Below, one piece after another: positions 24,867 to 34,789 of a DNA stretch of 64,000 nt. The position numbers were made by a program, and so were the translations under genes. The DNA lies in assembly GCA_024641665.1 (NCBI GenBank), contig JAHECP010000008.1, forward strand, positions 1-64,000. The letters run 5' to 3'. Source of the DNA: Acidobacteriota bacterium. Its GTDB lineage: Bacteria > Acidobacteriota > Vicinamibacteria > Vicinamibacterales > JAHECP01. The notes beneath the pieces are model-generated. The model was not told the DNA's origin. It was given only the letters and a program-made list of their open reading frames with translations, and did no database searches. Within the stretch, counting starts at the first letter, position 1. Every line of letters starts with the position of its first letter.

Positions 24867-26204
24867 GTGACTCGCAAGAAGGTCTTCATCATCATCGGCG
24901 TCGTCGTCGTGCTGGGCGCGCTGGCGTTCGTCAACCTGAGGTACGCGCGCACCAGCGCGACGGTGGTCAACGTCGAGAAGGTCGAGAAGCGCAACCTGGA
25001 GGCCGTCGTGTCGGCGTCGGGGACGATCGAGCCCAAGCGGTCGGTGAACATCAGCGCCGACACGATGGGGCGCGTGGTGAACCTCGCCGTTAACGAAGGC
25101 GAGCGCGTCACGAAGGGGCAGTTCCTGCTGCAGGTCGATCCGCGCAACCTGAAGTCGGCGGTGGACCGGGGCGAGGCGGGACTGGCGGCGGCGCGCTCGA
25201 CACTCCAGCAGATGCAGTCGCAGGTCGAGAGCGCGAAGGTCGGGCTGGATCTGGCCAACGAGACGCTGCGGCGCCAGAAGGACCAGTACACGCACGGCCT
25301 GATCGCGAAGGACGCGTACGACAAGGCCGTCGCCGACCAGCAGCTGCGCCAGTCGGACCTGCTGCAGGCGCAGCAGGCGATGGCCACGCAGGAGAAGCGC
25401 ATCAACCAGGAGCTCGCCAACGTCGAGTCGGCGAAGTACGACCTGAGCAAGGTGCGCATCCAGTCCCCGATCGACGGCATCATCACCCGCCGCAACATCG
25501 AGGAGGGCGAGACGGTGGTGATCGGCACGATGAACAACGCCGGCACCGTGCTGATGACGATCGCCGACATGTCGGTCATCGAGGCCCAGATCGAGGTGGA
25601 CGAGACGGACATCCCGGCGCTCGCCCTCGGGCAGCCCGCGAAGGTGTCGATCGACGCGCTGCCCGACCAGACGTTCCCGGGCCACGTGACGGAGATCGGC
25701 AACAGCCCGATCCAGCAGACGGGCACGAGCGCCAGCCAGCAGGCGACCAACTTCCTGGTGAAGGTCACGCTCGACAACCAGATCCCTGAGGTCCGGCCCG
25801 GGTTCAGCTGCACGGCGGACATCACCACGGCCACGCGGAAGGACGCCCTGGCGGTGCCGATCCAGGCCATGGCGACGCGCGAGCTCGTCTACGACAAGGA
25901 GGGCAAGGTCGTGCGCCCGCCAGCGAACCCCGGGCGACGGCCGCGCGCGACGGCCACGGCCGGCGCGGCCGATTCGCTGCCGGACGGCGAGAGCCGCAAG
26001 GACACCGACGGCGTGTTCGTCGTCCGCGGCGACGTCGCCGAGTTCATGCCGGTCAAGACGGGAATCGCCGCCGACAAGTACTTCGAGGTGCTGTCGGGCC
26101 TGAAGGAAGGCGACCTCGTCGTCACGGGTCCCTTCTCCAACGTGCGCAACCTGAAGGACCAGGGGAAGGTCAAGGTCGAGGCCACGCCGACCGTGTCCCG
26201 CTAA
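24867..26204 (+). CDS. MacA/HlyD-type periplasmic adaptor
   Basis: 445 aa. A single N-terminal membrane anchor (KKVFIIIGVVVVLGALAFV) is followed by a barrel-sandwich start (VSASGTIEPKRSVNISADTMG), a long alpha-hairpin (about 90-200), then SPIDGIITRRNIEEGETV closing the lipoyl-like domain and beta-barrel domains. Such adaptors link inner-membrane permeases to an outer-membrane channel. The start is GTG 24867 with GGGAGG upstream. Between about residues 345 and 385 there is a low-complexity basic insertion. It precedes two MacB-type permeases, with a repeat element in the 108-base spacer. Confidence 0.9.
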   Translation: MTRKKVFIIIGVVVVLGALAFVNLRYARTSATVVNVEKVEKRNLEAVVSASGTIEPKRSVNISADTMGRVVNLAVNEGERVTKGQFLLQVDPRNLKSAVDRGEAGLAAARSTLQQMQSQVESAKVGLDLANETLRRQKDQYTHGLIAKDAYDKAVADQQLRQSDLLQAQQAMATQEKRINQELANVESAKYDLSKVRIQSPIDGIITRRNIEEGETVVIGTMNNAGTVLMTIADMSVIEAQIEVDETDIPALALGQPAKVSIDALPDQTFPGHVTEIGNSPIQQTGTSASQQATNFLVKVTLDNQIPEVRPGFSCTADITTATRKDALAVPIQAMATRELVYDKEGKVVRPPANPGRRPRATATAGAADSLPDGESRKDTDGVFVVRGDVAEFMPVKTGIAADKYFEVLSGLKEGDLVVTGPFSNVRNLKDQGKVKVEATPTVSR

Positions 26205-26214
26205 TCGCTCGGCC

Positions 26215-26306
26215 AGGCCGCGCACGGCGCGGCCCGCGAGGAAGCGGAGCGGGGCGTTGGGGTCCCCGCGAGCGACCGAGCCGGGGTGTGGGGCGAAGCC
26301 CCACGT
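26215..26306 (+). repeat. Double-hairpin intercistronic element, copy E
   Basis: Plus-strand copy of the element at 16512 and 34246, again reading in the direction of transcription. It starts about 10 bases after the adaptor stop with AGGCCGCGCACGGCGCGGCC and ends with GTGGGGC GAA GCCCCAC 6 bases before the next ATG. Confidence 0.82.
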
Positions 26307-26312
26307 TGAACA

Positions 26313-27539
26313 ATGGTTCGATTCTACGAAGCGCTCAGCATCGCCTTCGCGTCGATCTGGGCGAACAAGCTGCGCTCCTTCATGATGGTGCTGGGCAACA
26401 TCGTCGCCGTCATGTCGATCATCGCCGTGGTGTCGATCATCCAGGGGATGAACGGCTACGTGGGCGACGCCATCCTGCGGGAGGTGGGCGCGGGCACCTA
26501 CCGGATCGACCGGGTTGGCATCATCACCGGCGACGAGGAGGAGCGTGAGGCCATGCGCCGCAACCCGCGCATCACGCGCGACGATCTGCGGGCCGTGGAG
26601 GGCTTCGGCCCGCTCATCGCGGCCGTGATGGCCGAGTCCACCACGCAGGCCAACGTCGCCGTCGAGGCGACCACGGTCGAGAACGTGCGCATCCGGGGCG
26701 TGTCGTCGCAGTACCAGGACTTCAGCGGGTACGACACGGCGCGCGGCCGGCTGCCGAGCCCGCTGGAGGTGCAGCGCAGCCGCCCCGTGGTCCTCCTCGG
26801 GTGGGACACCGCCGACAAGCTGTTCAAGGACCGCAACCCGATCGACCAGGCCATCAAGATCGGCGGGACGCACTTCCGCGTCGTCGGCGTCAGCGAGAAG
26901 AAAGGGTCATTTTTCGGGCAGTCGCAGGACAACTTCGCCGTCATCCCCCTCGGCAAGTTCCAGCAGTTGTTCGGCTCGCGCCGCTCGCTCGAGCTCACCG
27001 TCAAGCCGCCCGATCCGGCGCTGCTCCAGGCGTCCCTGGACGAGGGCCGCGTCGCGATGCGCATCGAGCGCAAGCTGCGCCCGCGCGAGTCGGACAACTT
27101 CGGCATCTTCACGTCCGACACGCTGATGGACCTCTGGCGGACGTTCAGCCAGAGCGCGTTCGCCGTGCTCCTCGGCATCGTCTCCCTGTCGCTGGTCGTG
27201 GGCGGCATCGTCATCATGAACATCATGCTGATGGTGGTGACCGAGCGGACCCGCGAGATCGGCCTGCGCAAGGCGCTCGGCGCGCGCAAGCGCGACATCA
27301 TCTGGCAGGTGCTCACCGAGTCGACCACGCTGTCGGTCATCGGCGGCATCGTGGGCACGGCGCTGGGCTTCGGCGCGGCGCTGCTCGTTGAAGCCTTCAC
27401 GCCGATGCCGGCGGCCGTCCAGCCGTGGTCCGTCGCACTCGGCATCGGCATGACCGCGCTCGTGGGCCTGTTCTTCGGCCTCTACCCGGCCACGCGCGCG
27501 GCCAACCTGGACCCCATCGAGGCGCTGAGGCGGGAATAG
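26313..27539 (+). CDS. MacB/FtsX-type permease 1
   Basis: 408 aa. One N-terminal helix ([19 protein letters not shown]), a large periplasmic MacB_PCD domain (about 45-270), then three C-terminal helices. The FtsX coupling motif [21 protein letters not shown] and the end [17 protein letters not shown] are present. It should be a subunit of a mechanotransmission-type ABC transporter working with the adjacent adaptor. No ATP-binding domain is fused and no ATPase gene is adjacent. The end of the gene is 2 bases from the next permease. Confidence 0.9.
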   Translation: MVRFYEALSIAFASIWANKLRSFMMVLGNIVAVMSIIAVVSIIQGMNGYVGDAILREVGAGTYRIDRVGIITGDEEEREAMRRNPRITRDDLRAVEGFGPLIAAVMAESTTQANVAVEATTVENVRIRGVSSQYQDFSGYDTARGRLPSPLEVQRSRPVVLLGWDTADKLFKDRNPIDQAIKIGGTHFRVVGVSEKKGSFFGQSQDNFAVIPLGKFQQLFGSRRSLELTVKPPDPALLQASLDEGRVAMRIERKLRPRESDNFGIFTSDTLMDLWRTFSQSAFAVLLGIVSLSLVVGGIVIMNIMLMVVTERTREIGLRKALGARKRDIIWQVLTESTTLSVIGGIVGTALGFGAALLVEAFTPMPAAVQPWSVALGIGMTALVGLFFGLYPATRAANLDPIEALRRE

Positions 27540-27541
27540 CG

Positions 27542-28816
27542 ATGGCAGCCAGAATCGCGCTGCTCGGCGAGATCGTCGCCATGTCGCTGGACACCCTGCG
27601 CAGCAACAAGCTGCGCTCCGCGCTGACCATCCTCGGCGTCGTCATCGGCGTGACGTCGATCGTGGCCATGACGGCCCTTATCCGCGGGTTCGGCGACAAC
27701 CTGCACGCGCTCATCCAGCAGCTGGGCTCCGACACGATCTACATCCAGAAGGCGGGCTTCGAGAGCTTCGCGAGCGGCCGGGACTTCTGGGAGCTGATGA
27801 AGCGGCCGGCCCTCACGGCCGCCGACGCGCGCGCCATCCAGGAACAGGTGCCCTCGGCGGGCACCGTGACGTACTACATCGGCGACGGCCCCGGTGCGCA
27901 GGCGCGGCGGCTGACCTATCGAGGTCACTCGACCAAGCAGATCGGCATCCTCGGCGCCGACGCCGACTGGCTGCAGGTGACCTTCCTCAACGTGGCGCAG
28001 GGGAGGTTCTTCGCGCCGTTCGAGGTGGAGCGCCGCCGCCAGGTCGCGGTGCTGGGCGACGCCCCGGCCAAGGTGCTCTTCCCCGACGTCGACCCGATCG
28101 GCAAGGAGATCCGGATCGGCACCGACCGGTACACGGTCATCGGCGTCCTCGAGAAGCGTCCCGCCCTCCTGGGCGCCAGCACGGACGAGTTCGCGGTCGT
28201 CCCCGCGACCACGTACGACAAGCAGTTCCCGACCTTGCGCTTCCGGGGCTACCTGATGCGCTTCCTCTCGATCGGCGTCGCGGCGCGGCCCGGCGCGTCC
28301 CGGGATCAGCTGATGCTCGAGGTCGAGCAGCTGATGCGGAGCCGCCATCATCTCAAGCTGGATCAGCCGAACGACTTCGACCTGGTCACGGCCGAGTCGG
28401 CCACGCGCATCCTGGACCAGCTGACGCAGGCGATCTTCCTCGCGCTCGTCGTGATCTCCTCGATCGCGCTGATGGTCGGCGGCATCGGCGTCATGGCCAT
28501 CATGACGATCAGCGTGACCGAGCGCACGCGTGAGATCGGCATCCGCGAGGCGCTGGGCGCCAAGCGGCGGGCCATCCTCTGGCAGTTCCTGATCGAGGCC
28601 GTCGTCCTGACCTCGCTCGGCGGGCTGCTGGGCATCGCGCTCGGCAGCGCCATCGGCCTCGGCGTCAACCGGCTGGCCGGCTTCCCCGTGTCCCTGCCCT
28701 GGTGGTCCTTCGCCCTCGGCATCGGCTTCTCGGCGGTCGTCGGCATCTTCTTCGGCCTCTACCCGGCCATCCGGGCCGCCCGGCTCGATCCCATCGAAGC
28801 GCTGCGCTACGAGTAG
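27542..28816 (+). CDS. MacB/FtsX-type permease 2
   Basis: 424 aa, same architecture as the gene before it (N-terminal helix, periplasmic domain, three C-terminal helices, [21 protein letters not shown], final DPIEALRYE). The two probably form a heterodimeric transmembrane core with the MacA-like adaptor. Paralogue, not identical: the periplasmic domains differ. An ATPase must come from elsewhere in the genome. The stop is 2 bases from a 26-bp inverted repeat that could end transcription. Confidence 0.9.
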   Translation: MAARIALLGEIVAMSLDTLRSNKLRSALTILGVVIGVTSIVAMTALIRGFGDNLHALIQQLGSDTIYIQKAGFESFASGRDFWELMKRPALTAADARAIQEQVPSAGTVTYYIGDGPGAQARRLTYRGHSTKQIGILGADADWLQVTFLNVAQGRFFAPFEVERRRQVAVLGDAPAKVLFPDVDPIGKEIRIGTDRYTVIGVLEKRPALLGASTDEFAVVPATTYDKQFPTLRFRGYLMRFLSIGVAARPGASRDQLMLEVEQLMRSRHHLKLDQPNDFDLVTAESATRILDQLTQAIFLALVVISSIALMVGGIGVMAIMTISVTERTREIGIREALGAKRRAILWQFLIEAVVLTSLGGLLGIALGSAIGLGVNRLAGFPVSLPWWSFALGIGFSAVVGIFFGLYPAIRAARLDPIEALRYE

Positions 28817-28818
28817 AG

Positions 28819-28884
28819 GAAAAGGGGACGGGAGCTTTTTTCGCGCGCCCAACATCCGGCGAAAAAAGCTCCCGTCCCCTTTTC
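28819..28884. repeat. 26-bp perfect inverted repeat
   Basis: Arms 28819-28844 and 28859-28884 are exact reverse complements, beginning GAAAAGGGGACGGGAGC, with a 14-base loop. It could act as a bidirectional terminator (runs of six T and six A are in the stem). It also resembles the mobile hairpins mobilised by REP-associated transposases. No transposase gene is adjacent. Confidence 0.85.
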
Positions 28885-28990
28885 GTATCCCCCCGGCCGT
28901 CCTGTATGATCAGCAGGTTGTGTAGGGACGTGCTCGGAGGCGGAGGGCCCTGGCGCGCGTCGCCCGCGGCTCTTGGGAGGGTTACCGGCT

Positions 28991-31090
28991 ATGAAGGTGT
29001 ATGACGCGGCTGGCCTGCGAAACGTGGCCGTCGTCGGCCACAGCGGCGCCGGCAAGACACAGCTCACGTCGGCGATGCTGTTCGACGCCGGCATGGTCAA
29101 CCGGCTCGGGCAGGTGGACGAGGGGACCACGGTCACCGACTACGACGAAGAGGAAATCGCCCGCAAGCACACCCTGGGGTCCGCACCGGCGTTCGTCGAG
29201 TGGGACAAGTACAAGATCAACATCGTGGACACGCCCGGGATGGCGAACTTCCTGAGCGACGCGCGGGCGGCGCTCCGCGTGGTCGACCTCGCGCTCGTGG
29301 TCGTGGACGCCGTCTCCGGCGTCGAGGTGTCCACCGAGAAGGTATGGTCGGTCGCCGACGAGCTGGACGTGCCCCGCTTCGTGGTGCTCAACCGCGTCGA
29401 CCGCGAGCGCGCCAGCCTGGAACGCTCCCTCGCCTCCCTGCACGACGTGTTCGGCCGCGCCATCATCCCCGTTCAACTGCCGATCGGCGAGGAGAAGGCC
29501 TTCACCGGTGTCGTGGATCTCGTGACGATGAAGGCCGTGACGTTCCCGGCCGACGGCAGCGGAAAGGGCACCGAGGGCGACGTGCCGGCCGGTCTGGCCG
29601 AGCGCGCGCAGGCGGCACGCGAGGCGCTCATCGAGATGGTCGCCGAGGCCGACGACGCCCTCATGGAGAAGTTCTTCGAGGCCGGCACGCTGACCCAGGA
29701 GGAGCTGGTCGCCGGCCTGCGCCGCGCCACGCTCGCGCGCAAGATCTTCCCCGTCTTCTGCACGTCCGCCACGCTCAACATCGGCGTCCCGCCCCTCATG
29801 GACGCCATCGTGGCCTACGGGCCGTCGCCCTCGGAGCACCCGCTGCGCGGCAAGCGCGCGAAGTCCGACGAGGAGGTCGCCATCGAGGCCTCCGACGCCG
29901 CGCCCTACTGCGCGTTCGTCTGGAAGACCGTCGCCGACCCCTTCGCGGGCCGCATCACCCTCTTCCGCGTCGTGTCGGGCAGCCTCAAGTCGGACACGAC
30001 CGTGTACAACCTGACGCGCGACACGCCGGAGCGCCTCGGTCACCTGGTGCTCATGCAGGGCAAGACCCAGGTGCAGGTCTCCGAGATCAAGGCCGGCGAC
30101 CTCGGCGCGGTGCCCAAGCTCAAGGAGACCCTTACGAGCGACACGCTCGCCGACAAGGCGGTCGAGGTGCTCCTGCCGTCCATCAAGTTCCCTGAGCCGG
30201 TGCTCTCCTACGCGATCGAGCCCAAGAGCCGCGGGGACGAGGAGAAGATCAGCACGGCCCTGCACCGGCTGGAGGAGGAGGACCCGACGATCGCCTACAG
30301 CCGCGACGCGCAGACCAAGGAGCTGTTGCTCTCGGGCCAGGGCCAGGTCCACATCGAGGTCACGGTCGCCAAGCTGAAACGCCGTTTCGGCGTCGAGGTG
30401 AACCTGAAGCTGCCGCGGATCCCGTACCGCGAGACGATCACGGCCTCGACCGAAGCCCACGGCCGCCACAAGAAGCAGACCGGCGGTCACGGGCAGTTCG
30501 GCGACTGCAAGATCCGGCTGGAGCCGCTCCCCCGCGGGTCCGACTTCGAGTTCGCCGACGACATCTTCGGCGGCTCCATCCCGCGCCAGTTCGTGCCGGC
30601 GGTCGAGAAGGGCATCCAGGAGGCGCGGATGCGCGGCTACCTGGCCGGCTATCCCGTGGTGGACTTCCGCGCCACGGTGTTCGACGGCCAGTTCCACGCG
30701 GTGGACTCGAACGAGCTCTCCTTCAAGATGGCCGGGCGCCTGGCGTTCCGCGACGGCATGTCGCGCGCGCGCCCCACGATCCTCGAGCCGGTCATGGAGG
30801 TCGAGGTCTACGCGCCGAGCGACTTCGCCGGCGATCTGATGGGCGACCTGAACAGCCGCCGCGGGCGCATCGCGGGCATGGAGACCCGCGGCATCGCCAC
30901 GATCATCCGCGCGCAGGTGCCGATGGCCGAGATGCTCACCTACGAGCAGACGCTGACGGCGGCCACCGGCGGCCGCGGCTCCTACCACATGGAGTTCTCG
31001 CACTACGAAGAGGTGCCCGGCCAGCAGCAGCAGAAGATCATCGCCGCGGCCAAGGCGGCCAAGGGCGAGGAAGAGGTGGAAGAGGAGTAG
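28991..31090 (+). CDS. EF-G-like GTPase (EF-G2 type)
   Basis: 699 aa, five EF-G domains in order. P loop GHSGAGKT, switch II DTPGMANF, NRVD in place of NKMD, domain IV with KKQTGGHGQFG, and the domain V end. In EF-G, EF-Tu and relatives the switch II DxxGH histidine supports GTP hydrolysis; here it is Met. The RGITI segment before switch II is replaced by RKHTLGSAP. The genome also has canonical fusA in this window (48081-50186), so this is a second, probably specialised factor. ATG 28991 follows GGGAGG. A possible -10 TATGAT lies at 28905-28910. It is convergent with rplQ, 2 bases apart. Confidence 0.9.
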   Translation: MKVYDAAGLRNVAVVGHSGAGKTQLTSAMLFDAGMVNRLGQVDEGTTVTDYDEEEIARKHTLGSAPAFVEWDKYKINIVDTPGMANFLSDARAALRVVDLALVVVDAVSGVEVSTEKVWSVADELDVPRFVVLNRVDRERASLERSLASLHDVFGRAIIPVQLPIGEEKAFTGVVDLVTMKAVTFPADGSGKGTEGDVPAGLAERAQAAREALIEMVAEADDALMEKFFEAGTLTQEELVAGLRRATLARKIFPVFCTSATLNIGVPPLMDAIVAYGPSPSEHPLRGKRAKSDEEVAIEASDAAPYCAFVWKTVADPFAGRITLFRVVSGSLKSDTTVYNLTRDTPERLGHLVLMQGKTQVQVSEIKAGDLGAVPKLKETLTSDTLADKAVEVLLPSIKFPEPVLSYAIEPKSRGDEEKISTALHRLEEEDPTIAYSRDAQTKELLLSGQGQVHIEVTVAKLKRRFGVEVNLKLPRIPYRETITASTEAHGRHKKQTGGHGQFGDCKIRLEPLPRGSDFEFADDIFGGSIPRQFVPAVEKGIQEARMRGYLAGYPVVDFRATVFDGQFHAVDSNELSFKMAGRLAFRDGMSRARPTILEPVMEVEVYAPSDFAGDLMGDLNSRRGRIAGMETRGIATIIRAQVPMAEMLTYEQTLTAATGGRGSYHMEFSHYEEVPGQQQQKIIAAAKAAKGEEEVEEE

Positions 31091-31092
31091 CC

Positions 31093-31713
31093 CTAGCTCG
31101 ACTTCTTGCTGCTGCCGCGCTTGGGGGCCTTGGCCTTCGAGCGCGCGCCGGCGCTCTTCGCCTTGGAGGACTCGGCCTTGGCGGCCTTCTCGTCCTTGCC
31201 CTCCGCCTCCTCCTTCGGCTTGCCCTGCTTGCCGCGGATGCGCTTGGCCGCCGCGCGCAGCCGGCCGCCGACGCCCTTCGACTTCGGCGCGGCCTTCTCG
31301 CCCTCCGCCTCCGACTTCTTCGGCGTCCACTCGCTGCCGACGAGCTCGATCTGCGCGATCTGGGCGCTGTCGCCGCGGCGGTAGCCGAGCTTCAGGATGC
31401 GGGTGTAGCCGCCCGGGCGCTCGGCGAATCGCGGCGCGATCGTGTCGAACAGCTTGGCCACGACGCCCTGATCGACGATGTCGCGCAGCACCAGGCGCCG
31501 GGCGTGCAGCTCGCGGCCCTCGCCGTTGCCGGCCGTCAGGCCGCGCTTGGCCGTCGTGATGAGGCGCTCGACGAACGGCCGCAGCTCCTTGGCCTTGGGC
31601 AGCGTGGTCTCGATGTGCTCGTGCTGCAGGAGCGCCTGCGCCTGGTTGCGCAGCAGGGCCAGCCGGTGCTCGGTGACGCGTCCTAGCTTGCGGTGCGCTA
31701 CTCGGTGACGCAT
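31093..31713 (-). CDS. rplQ: 50S ribosomal protein L17 (bL17), extended
   Basis: 206 aa. Residues 1-120 are a full L17 ([31 protein letters not shown]). About 85 further residues form a Lys/Ala/Ser-rich tail, probably disordered and rRNA-binding; typical bL17 proteins are about 115-130 aa. Last gene of the alpha operon, 34 bases after rpoA. Its stop faces the EF-G2 stop. Confidence 0.95.
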   Translation of the reverse strand: MRHRVAHRKLGRVTEHRLALLRNQAQALLQHEHIETTLPKAKELRPFVERLITTAKRGLTAGNGEGRELHARRLVLRDIVDQGVVAKLFDTIAPRFAERPGGYTRILKLGYRRGDSAQIAQIELVGSEWTPKKSEAEGEKAAPKSKGVGGRLRAAAKRIRGKQGKPKEEAEGKDEKAAKAESSKAKSAGARSKAKAPKRGSSKKSS

Positions 31714-31747
31714 GTCTTGAGGTCCTTCCAGTCGGTCCCGGCCGGGC

Positions 31748-32737
31748 TCACTCGGACGGGGTCTGCTGCGGCGCGGCCTGATCGAGCCGCATGCCCAGGC
31801 TCAGCCCCATGCTGGCGAGGATGTCCTTGATCTCGTTCAGGGACTTCCGCCCGAAGTTCTTGGTCTTGAGCATCTCGGGCTCGGTCTTCTGCACCAGCTC
31901 GCGGATCGTCCGGATGTTGGCGTTCTTGAGGCAGTTGTACGACCGCACCGACAGCTCCAGCTCCTCGACGCTCTTGTCGAGGTGCTCGTTGAGCACCGCG
32001 GGCGGCTGATCGGCGGCCGCCTCGTGCGGCAGGTCGATCGCCTCGTCGAGGTTGATGAAGATGTTCAGGTGGTCGCGGATCAGCTTCGCGGTGAGCGAGA
32101 CGGCATCGCGCGGGGTGATCGAGCCGTTGGTCCACACGTCCACCGTCAGCTTGTCGTAGTCGGTCGTCTGGCCGAGGCGCGCCGCCTCCACGAGGTAGTT
32201 GACCTTCTTGATCGGCGAGTGCACCGAGTCGATCGGGATCCAGCCGATGCCGAGGTCCTCGTCGAAGTTCTTGTCGGCCGCGACGTAGCCGCGGCCGCGC
32301 CGCACGCGCATCTCCATCGCCAGCTGTCCGCCGTCGCTCACCGTGGCGATGTGGGCGTCGGGCTCCAGGATCTCGACGTCCGCGTCGGTCTGGATGTCGC
32401 GCGCCTTCACCTCGCCGGGCTTGTCGACCTTCAGGTACAGCGTCTTGGTCTGGTCGACGTGCATCTTCAGCGGAATCTGCTTGAGGTTCAGGATGATGTC
32501 CGTCGCGTCCTCGACGACGCCCGGAATCGGCGAGAACTCGTGCAGCACGCCTTCGATCTTGACCGCCGAGATGGCCGCGCCCTCGATCGACGACAGCAGC
32601 ACGCGCCGGAGCGCGTTGCCGATGGTCGTGCCGAAGCCGCGCTCGAACGGCTGCGCATAGAAGCGCCCGAACCGGTCCGTCAGGGTCTCCCGCTCGAACT
32701 CCAGCCGCTTGGGGCGCTGGAAACCTTTCCACAACAT
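31748..32737 (-). CDS. rpoA: RNA polymerase alpha subunit
   Basis: 329 aa. The N-terminal assembly domain ([23 protein letters not shown]) nucleates RNA polymerase. A linker is followed by the C-terminal domain (about 250-310; [29 protein letters not shown]) that contacts UP elements and activators. Intact and of usual length. Lies between rpsD and rplQ as in most alpha operons, 190 bases downstream of rpsD, a spacer with GC-rich inverted repeats but no gene. Confidence 0.97.
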   Translation of the reverse strand: MLWKGFQRPKRLEFERETLTDRFGRFYAQPFERGFGTTIGNALRRVLLSSIEGAAISAVKIEGVLHEFSPIPGVVEDATDIILNLKQIPLKMHVDQTKTLYLKVDKPGEVKARDIQTDADVEILEPDAHIATVSDGGQLAMEMRVRRGRGYVAADKNFDEDLGIGWIPIDSVHSPIKKVNYLVEAARLGQTTDYDKLTVDVWTNGSITPRDAVSLTAKLIRDHLNIFINLDEAIDLPHEAAADQPPAVLNEHLDKSVEELELSVRSYNCLKNANIRTIRELVQKTEPEMLKTKNFGRKSLNEIKDILASMGLSLGMRLDQAAPQQTPSE

Positions 32738-32927
32738 GGGTATCGCTTCCTTTCGCGTTCACGCGCCGGGCCGCCAGGGCCCGCCGCCGCCAGACCTGCC
32801 GTTTCGCCGCCGGCCTCCCGCCGCAGGTCTGGAGAGGCTGCGGGCCGACGGCTAGCTTCCGGATGGGCGGACCCGGCGGTCCGCCGCCGAGGACCGGGCC
32901 CGGCCGTGACGGCCGCGCCCGCCTCGC

Positions 32928-33557
32928 CTACTTCGAATACAGCTCGACGATCAGCTGCTCCTGCACCGGCAGGTTGATCTGCTCCCGCGTCGGCAGCGAC
33001 GCCACGCGGCCCGTCAGCTGGTCCGGGTTGAACTCGAGCCACGGCGGAATGCCGCGCCCCTTGACCTCTTCCATCGCGTGCTGGATCGACGCGTTCTGGG
33101 CGCTCGTCGCGCGCACGGTCACCACGTCGCCGGCCCGCAGCGAGTACGACGGGACGTCCACCTTCCGGCCGTTGATCAGGAAGTGGCCGTGGCGCACCAT
33201 CTGCCGGGCCTGCGGCCGCGACGTCGCCAGCCCCAGCCGGTAGATCACGTTGTCGAACCGCCGCTCGAGCAGCTGCAGCAGCGTCTCGCCGGTGATGCCC
33301 CGCTGCCGCTCGGCCGTCTCGAAATAGCGGCGGAACTGGTTCTCGAGCACGCCGTAGATGCGCTTGACCTTCTGCTTCTCGCGCAGCTGCAGCCCGTAGC
33401 CGAGCAGCTTCTGCCGCCGCGCCTTCGTGTGCTGGCCGGGCGGGAAGTTGCGCTTCTCGATCGCGCACTTCTCCGTGTAGCAGCGCTCCCCCTTCAGGAA
33501 GAGCTTCATCGCTTCGCGCCGGCACAGCCGGCAGACGGGACCGATATATCGTGCCAT
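32928..33557 (-). CDS. rpsD: 30S ribosomal protein S4 (uS4), zinc form
   Basis: 209 aa assembly-initiating protein of the 30S body. The N-terminal four-cysteine zinc site is present (CRLC, then CYTEKC, residues 9-31), followed by the S4 RNA-binding fold ([21 protein letters not shown]). In many bacteria S4 represses its own operon. Follows rpsK after a 230-base spacer that is mostly dispersed repeats. Confidence 0.97.
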   Translation of the reverse strand: MARYIGPVCRLCRREAMKLFLKGERCYTEKCAIEKRNFPPGQHTKARRQKLLGYGLQLREKQKVKRIYGVLENQFRRYFETAERQRGITGETLLQLLERRFDNVIYRLGLATSRPQARQMVRHGHFLINGRKVDVPSYSLRAGDVVTVRATSAQNASIQHAMEEVKGRGIPPWLEFNPDQLTGRVASLPTREQINLPVQEQLIVELYSK

Positions 33558-33571
33558 GCTGTCTTTTCCTC

Positions 33572-33640
33572 ACGTGGGGCGCTGCCCCACACCCCGGCTC
33601 GGTCTTCTCTTGGATCGGCGGGGACCCCATGCCCTTCGAC
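33572..33640 (-). repeat. Partial double-hairpin element, copy C (rpsK-rpsD)
   Basis: Starts with the same ACGTGGGGC, GCCCCAC, ACCCCGGCTC block as the copies at 16512 and 34246, then diverges. It is fused with the R2 element at 33687, so this spacer is a composite of at least three repeat families. Confidence 0.7.
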
Positions 33641-33686
33641 GATGCTCAGGGCACCCCGGGGCAAAGTCGAGGGGTGCACCCCGCCT

Positions 33687-33723
33687 AGCTCGGTCGTTAC
33701 GTGGGGCCCCAACGCCCACTCCA
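33687..33723. repeat. 37-bp dispersed repeat R2, copy 2
   Basis: Identical over 37 bases to 18422-18458. Followed at about 33751-33765 by one TTCCGTGGTCATTCC unit of the CATTCCGTG family. Confidence 0.8.
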
Positions 33724-33787
33724 CTCCCTCGCTCTTCCGTCCGGGTCGCCTTCCGTGGTCATTCCGGCGCCTGCGTTCGGGGCGCCC

Positions 33788-34228
33788 CTACACACGCCGC
33801 CGCTTGGGCGGCCGGCAGCCGTTGTGCGGGATCGGCGTCACGTCGCGGATGGACTTGACGTTCAGCCCCACGGTCTGCAGCGCCCGGATCGCCGACTCGC
33901 GCCCCGCGCCGGGCCCCTTGACCCGCACCTCGAGGCTGCGCAGGCCGTAGGCCTTCGCGGCGTTGGCCGCCGAGATCGCCGCCTGGGTGGCCGCGAACGG
34001 CGTGCCCTTGCGCGAGCCCTTGAAGCCGATCGCGCCCGCGCTCGACCACGCCACCACGTTCCCCTCCGTGTCCGTGATCGTCACGTGGGTGTTGTTGAAC
34101 GAGGCCGTGATGTGCGCGTAGCCATGATGCACGACGCGCTTCTCGCCGCGCTTCTTGAAGGTCTTCTTCCGCTTCGGCTTCTTCCCGGTCTCGGGCGTTG
34201 CGCTCTCGACGGGTTCTGTCTTCGCCAT
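33788..34228 (-). CDS. rpsK: 30S ribosomal protein S11 (uS11)
   Basis: 146 aa; binds the platform of the 30S subunit near the decoding region. Core motifs are present ([28 protein letters not shown]-like segment, [19 protein letters not shown] at the C-terminus). The N-terminus has about 20 extra Pro/Lys/Thr-rich residues compared with short family members. Follows rpsM by 107 bases holding a double-hairpin element. Confidence 0.97.
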   Translation of the reverse strand: MAKTEPVESATPETGKKPKRKKTFKKRGEKRVVHHGYAHITASFNNTHVTITDTEGNVVAWSSAGAIGFKGSRKGTPFAATQAAISAANAAKAYGLRSLEVRVKGPGAGRESAIRALQTVGLNVKSIRDVTPIPHNGCRPPKRRRV

Positions 34229-34245
34229 CGACTGTTCCTTGTCTC

Positions 34246-34339
34246 ACGTGGGGCGCTGCCCCACACCCCGGCTCGGTCGCTGGCGGGGACCCCTTCGCCC
34301 CGCGCCGCTCCCTCGCGGGCCGCGCCGTGCGCGGCCTAG
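34246..34339 (-). repeat. Double-hairpin intercistronic element, copy B (rpsM-rpsK)
   Basis: About 94 bases. Its first bases in the transcription direction, CTAGGCCGCGC, include the TAG stop of rpsM. The second hairpin, GTGGGGC AGC GCCCCAC, lies about 18 bases before the rpsK ATG. It is highly similar to copies A and E. Confidence 0.85.
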
Positions 34340-34710
34340 ACGGCCTTCTTCTTCGCGATCGCGCCCTTGCGCGGGCCCTTCCGCGTGCGCGCGTTGGTGC
34401 GGGTCCGCTGGCCGCGCACCGGCAGGTTGCGCCGGTGACGGATGCCCCGCACGCTGCCGATCTCCATCAGCCGCTTGATGTTCATCGAGATCTCCTTGCG
34501 GAGATCGCCTTCCACCCGGCCCTGCTCCTCGATGACCCGGCTGATCTTGCGCACGTCGTCTTCCGACAGGTCCTTCACCCGGACGTCCCCGCTGACGCCC
34601 GCGGCCGCGAGGATGTCGTTCGACCGCCTCCGGCCGATGCCGTAGATGTAGGTCAGGCCGACCTCGACGCGCTTGGTTCTCGGCAAATCGACGCCTGCAA
34701 TACGTGCCAT
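34336..34710 (-). CDS. rpsM: 30S ribosomal protein S13 (uS13)
   Basis: 124 aa head protein contacting P-site tRNA and the B1 bridges. Begins [26 protein letters not shown], given here as a family hallmark over residues 1-26 in parts ([18 protein letters not shown]), with the helix-two-turn-helix and the basic tail [14 protein letters not shown]. Normal length. The stop codon lies inside a dispersed element. Confidence 0.96.
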   Translation of the reverse strand: MARIAGVDLPRTKRVEVGLTYIYGIGRRRSNDILAAAGVSGDVRVKDLSEDDVRKISRVIEEQGRVEGDLRKEISMNIKRLMEIGSVRGIRHRRNLPVRGQRTRTNARTRKGPRKGAIAKKKAV

Positions 34711-34789
34711 GCTGTGCCTCTTCTCGGACGCCGGTCGGCGGGCGTCCGGAGGCGCCGCCCCCGGGCTCCCCGCACGCGGCCCCGGCTCG

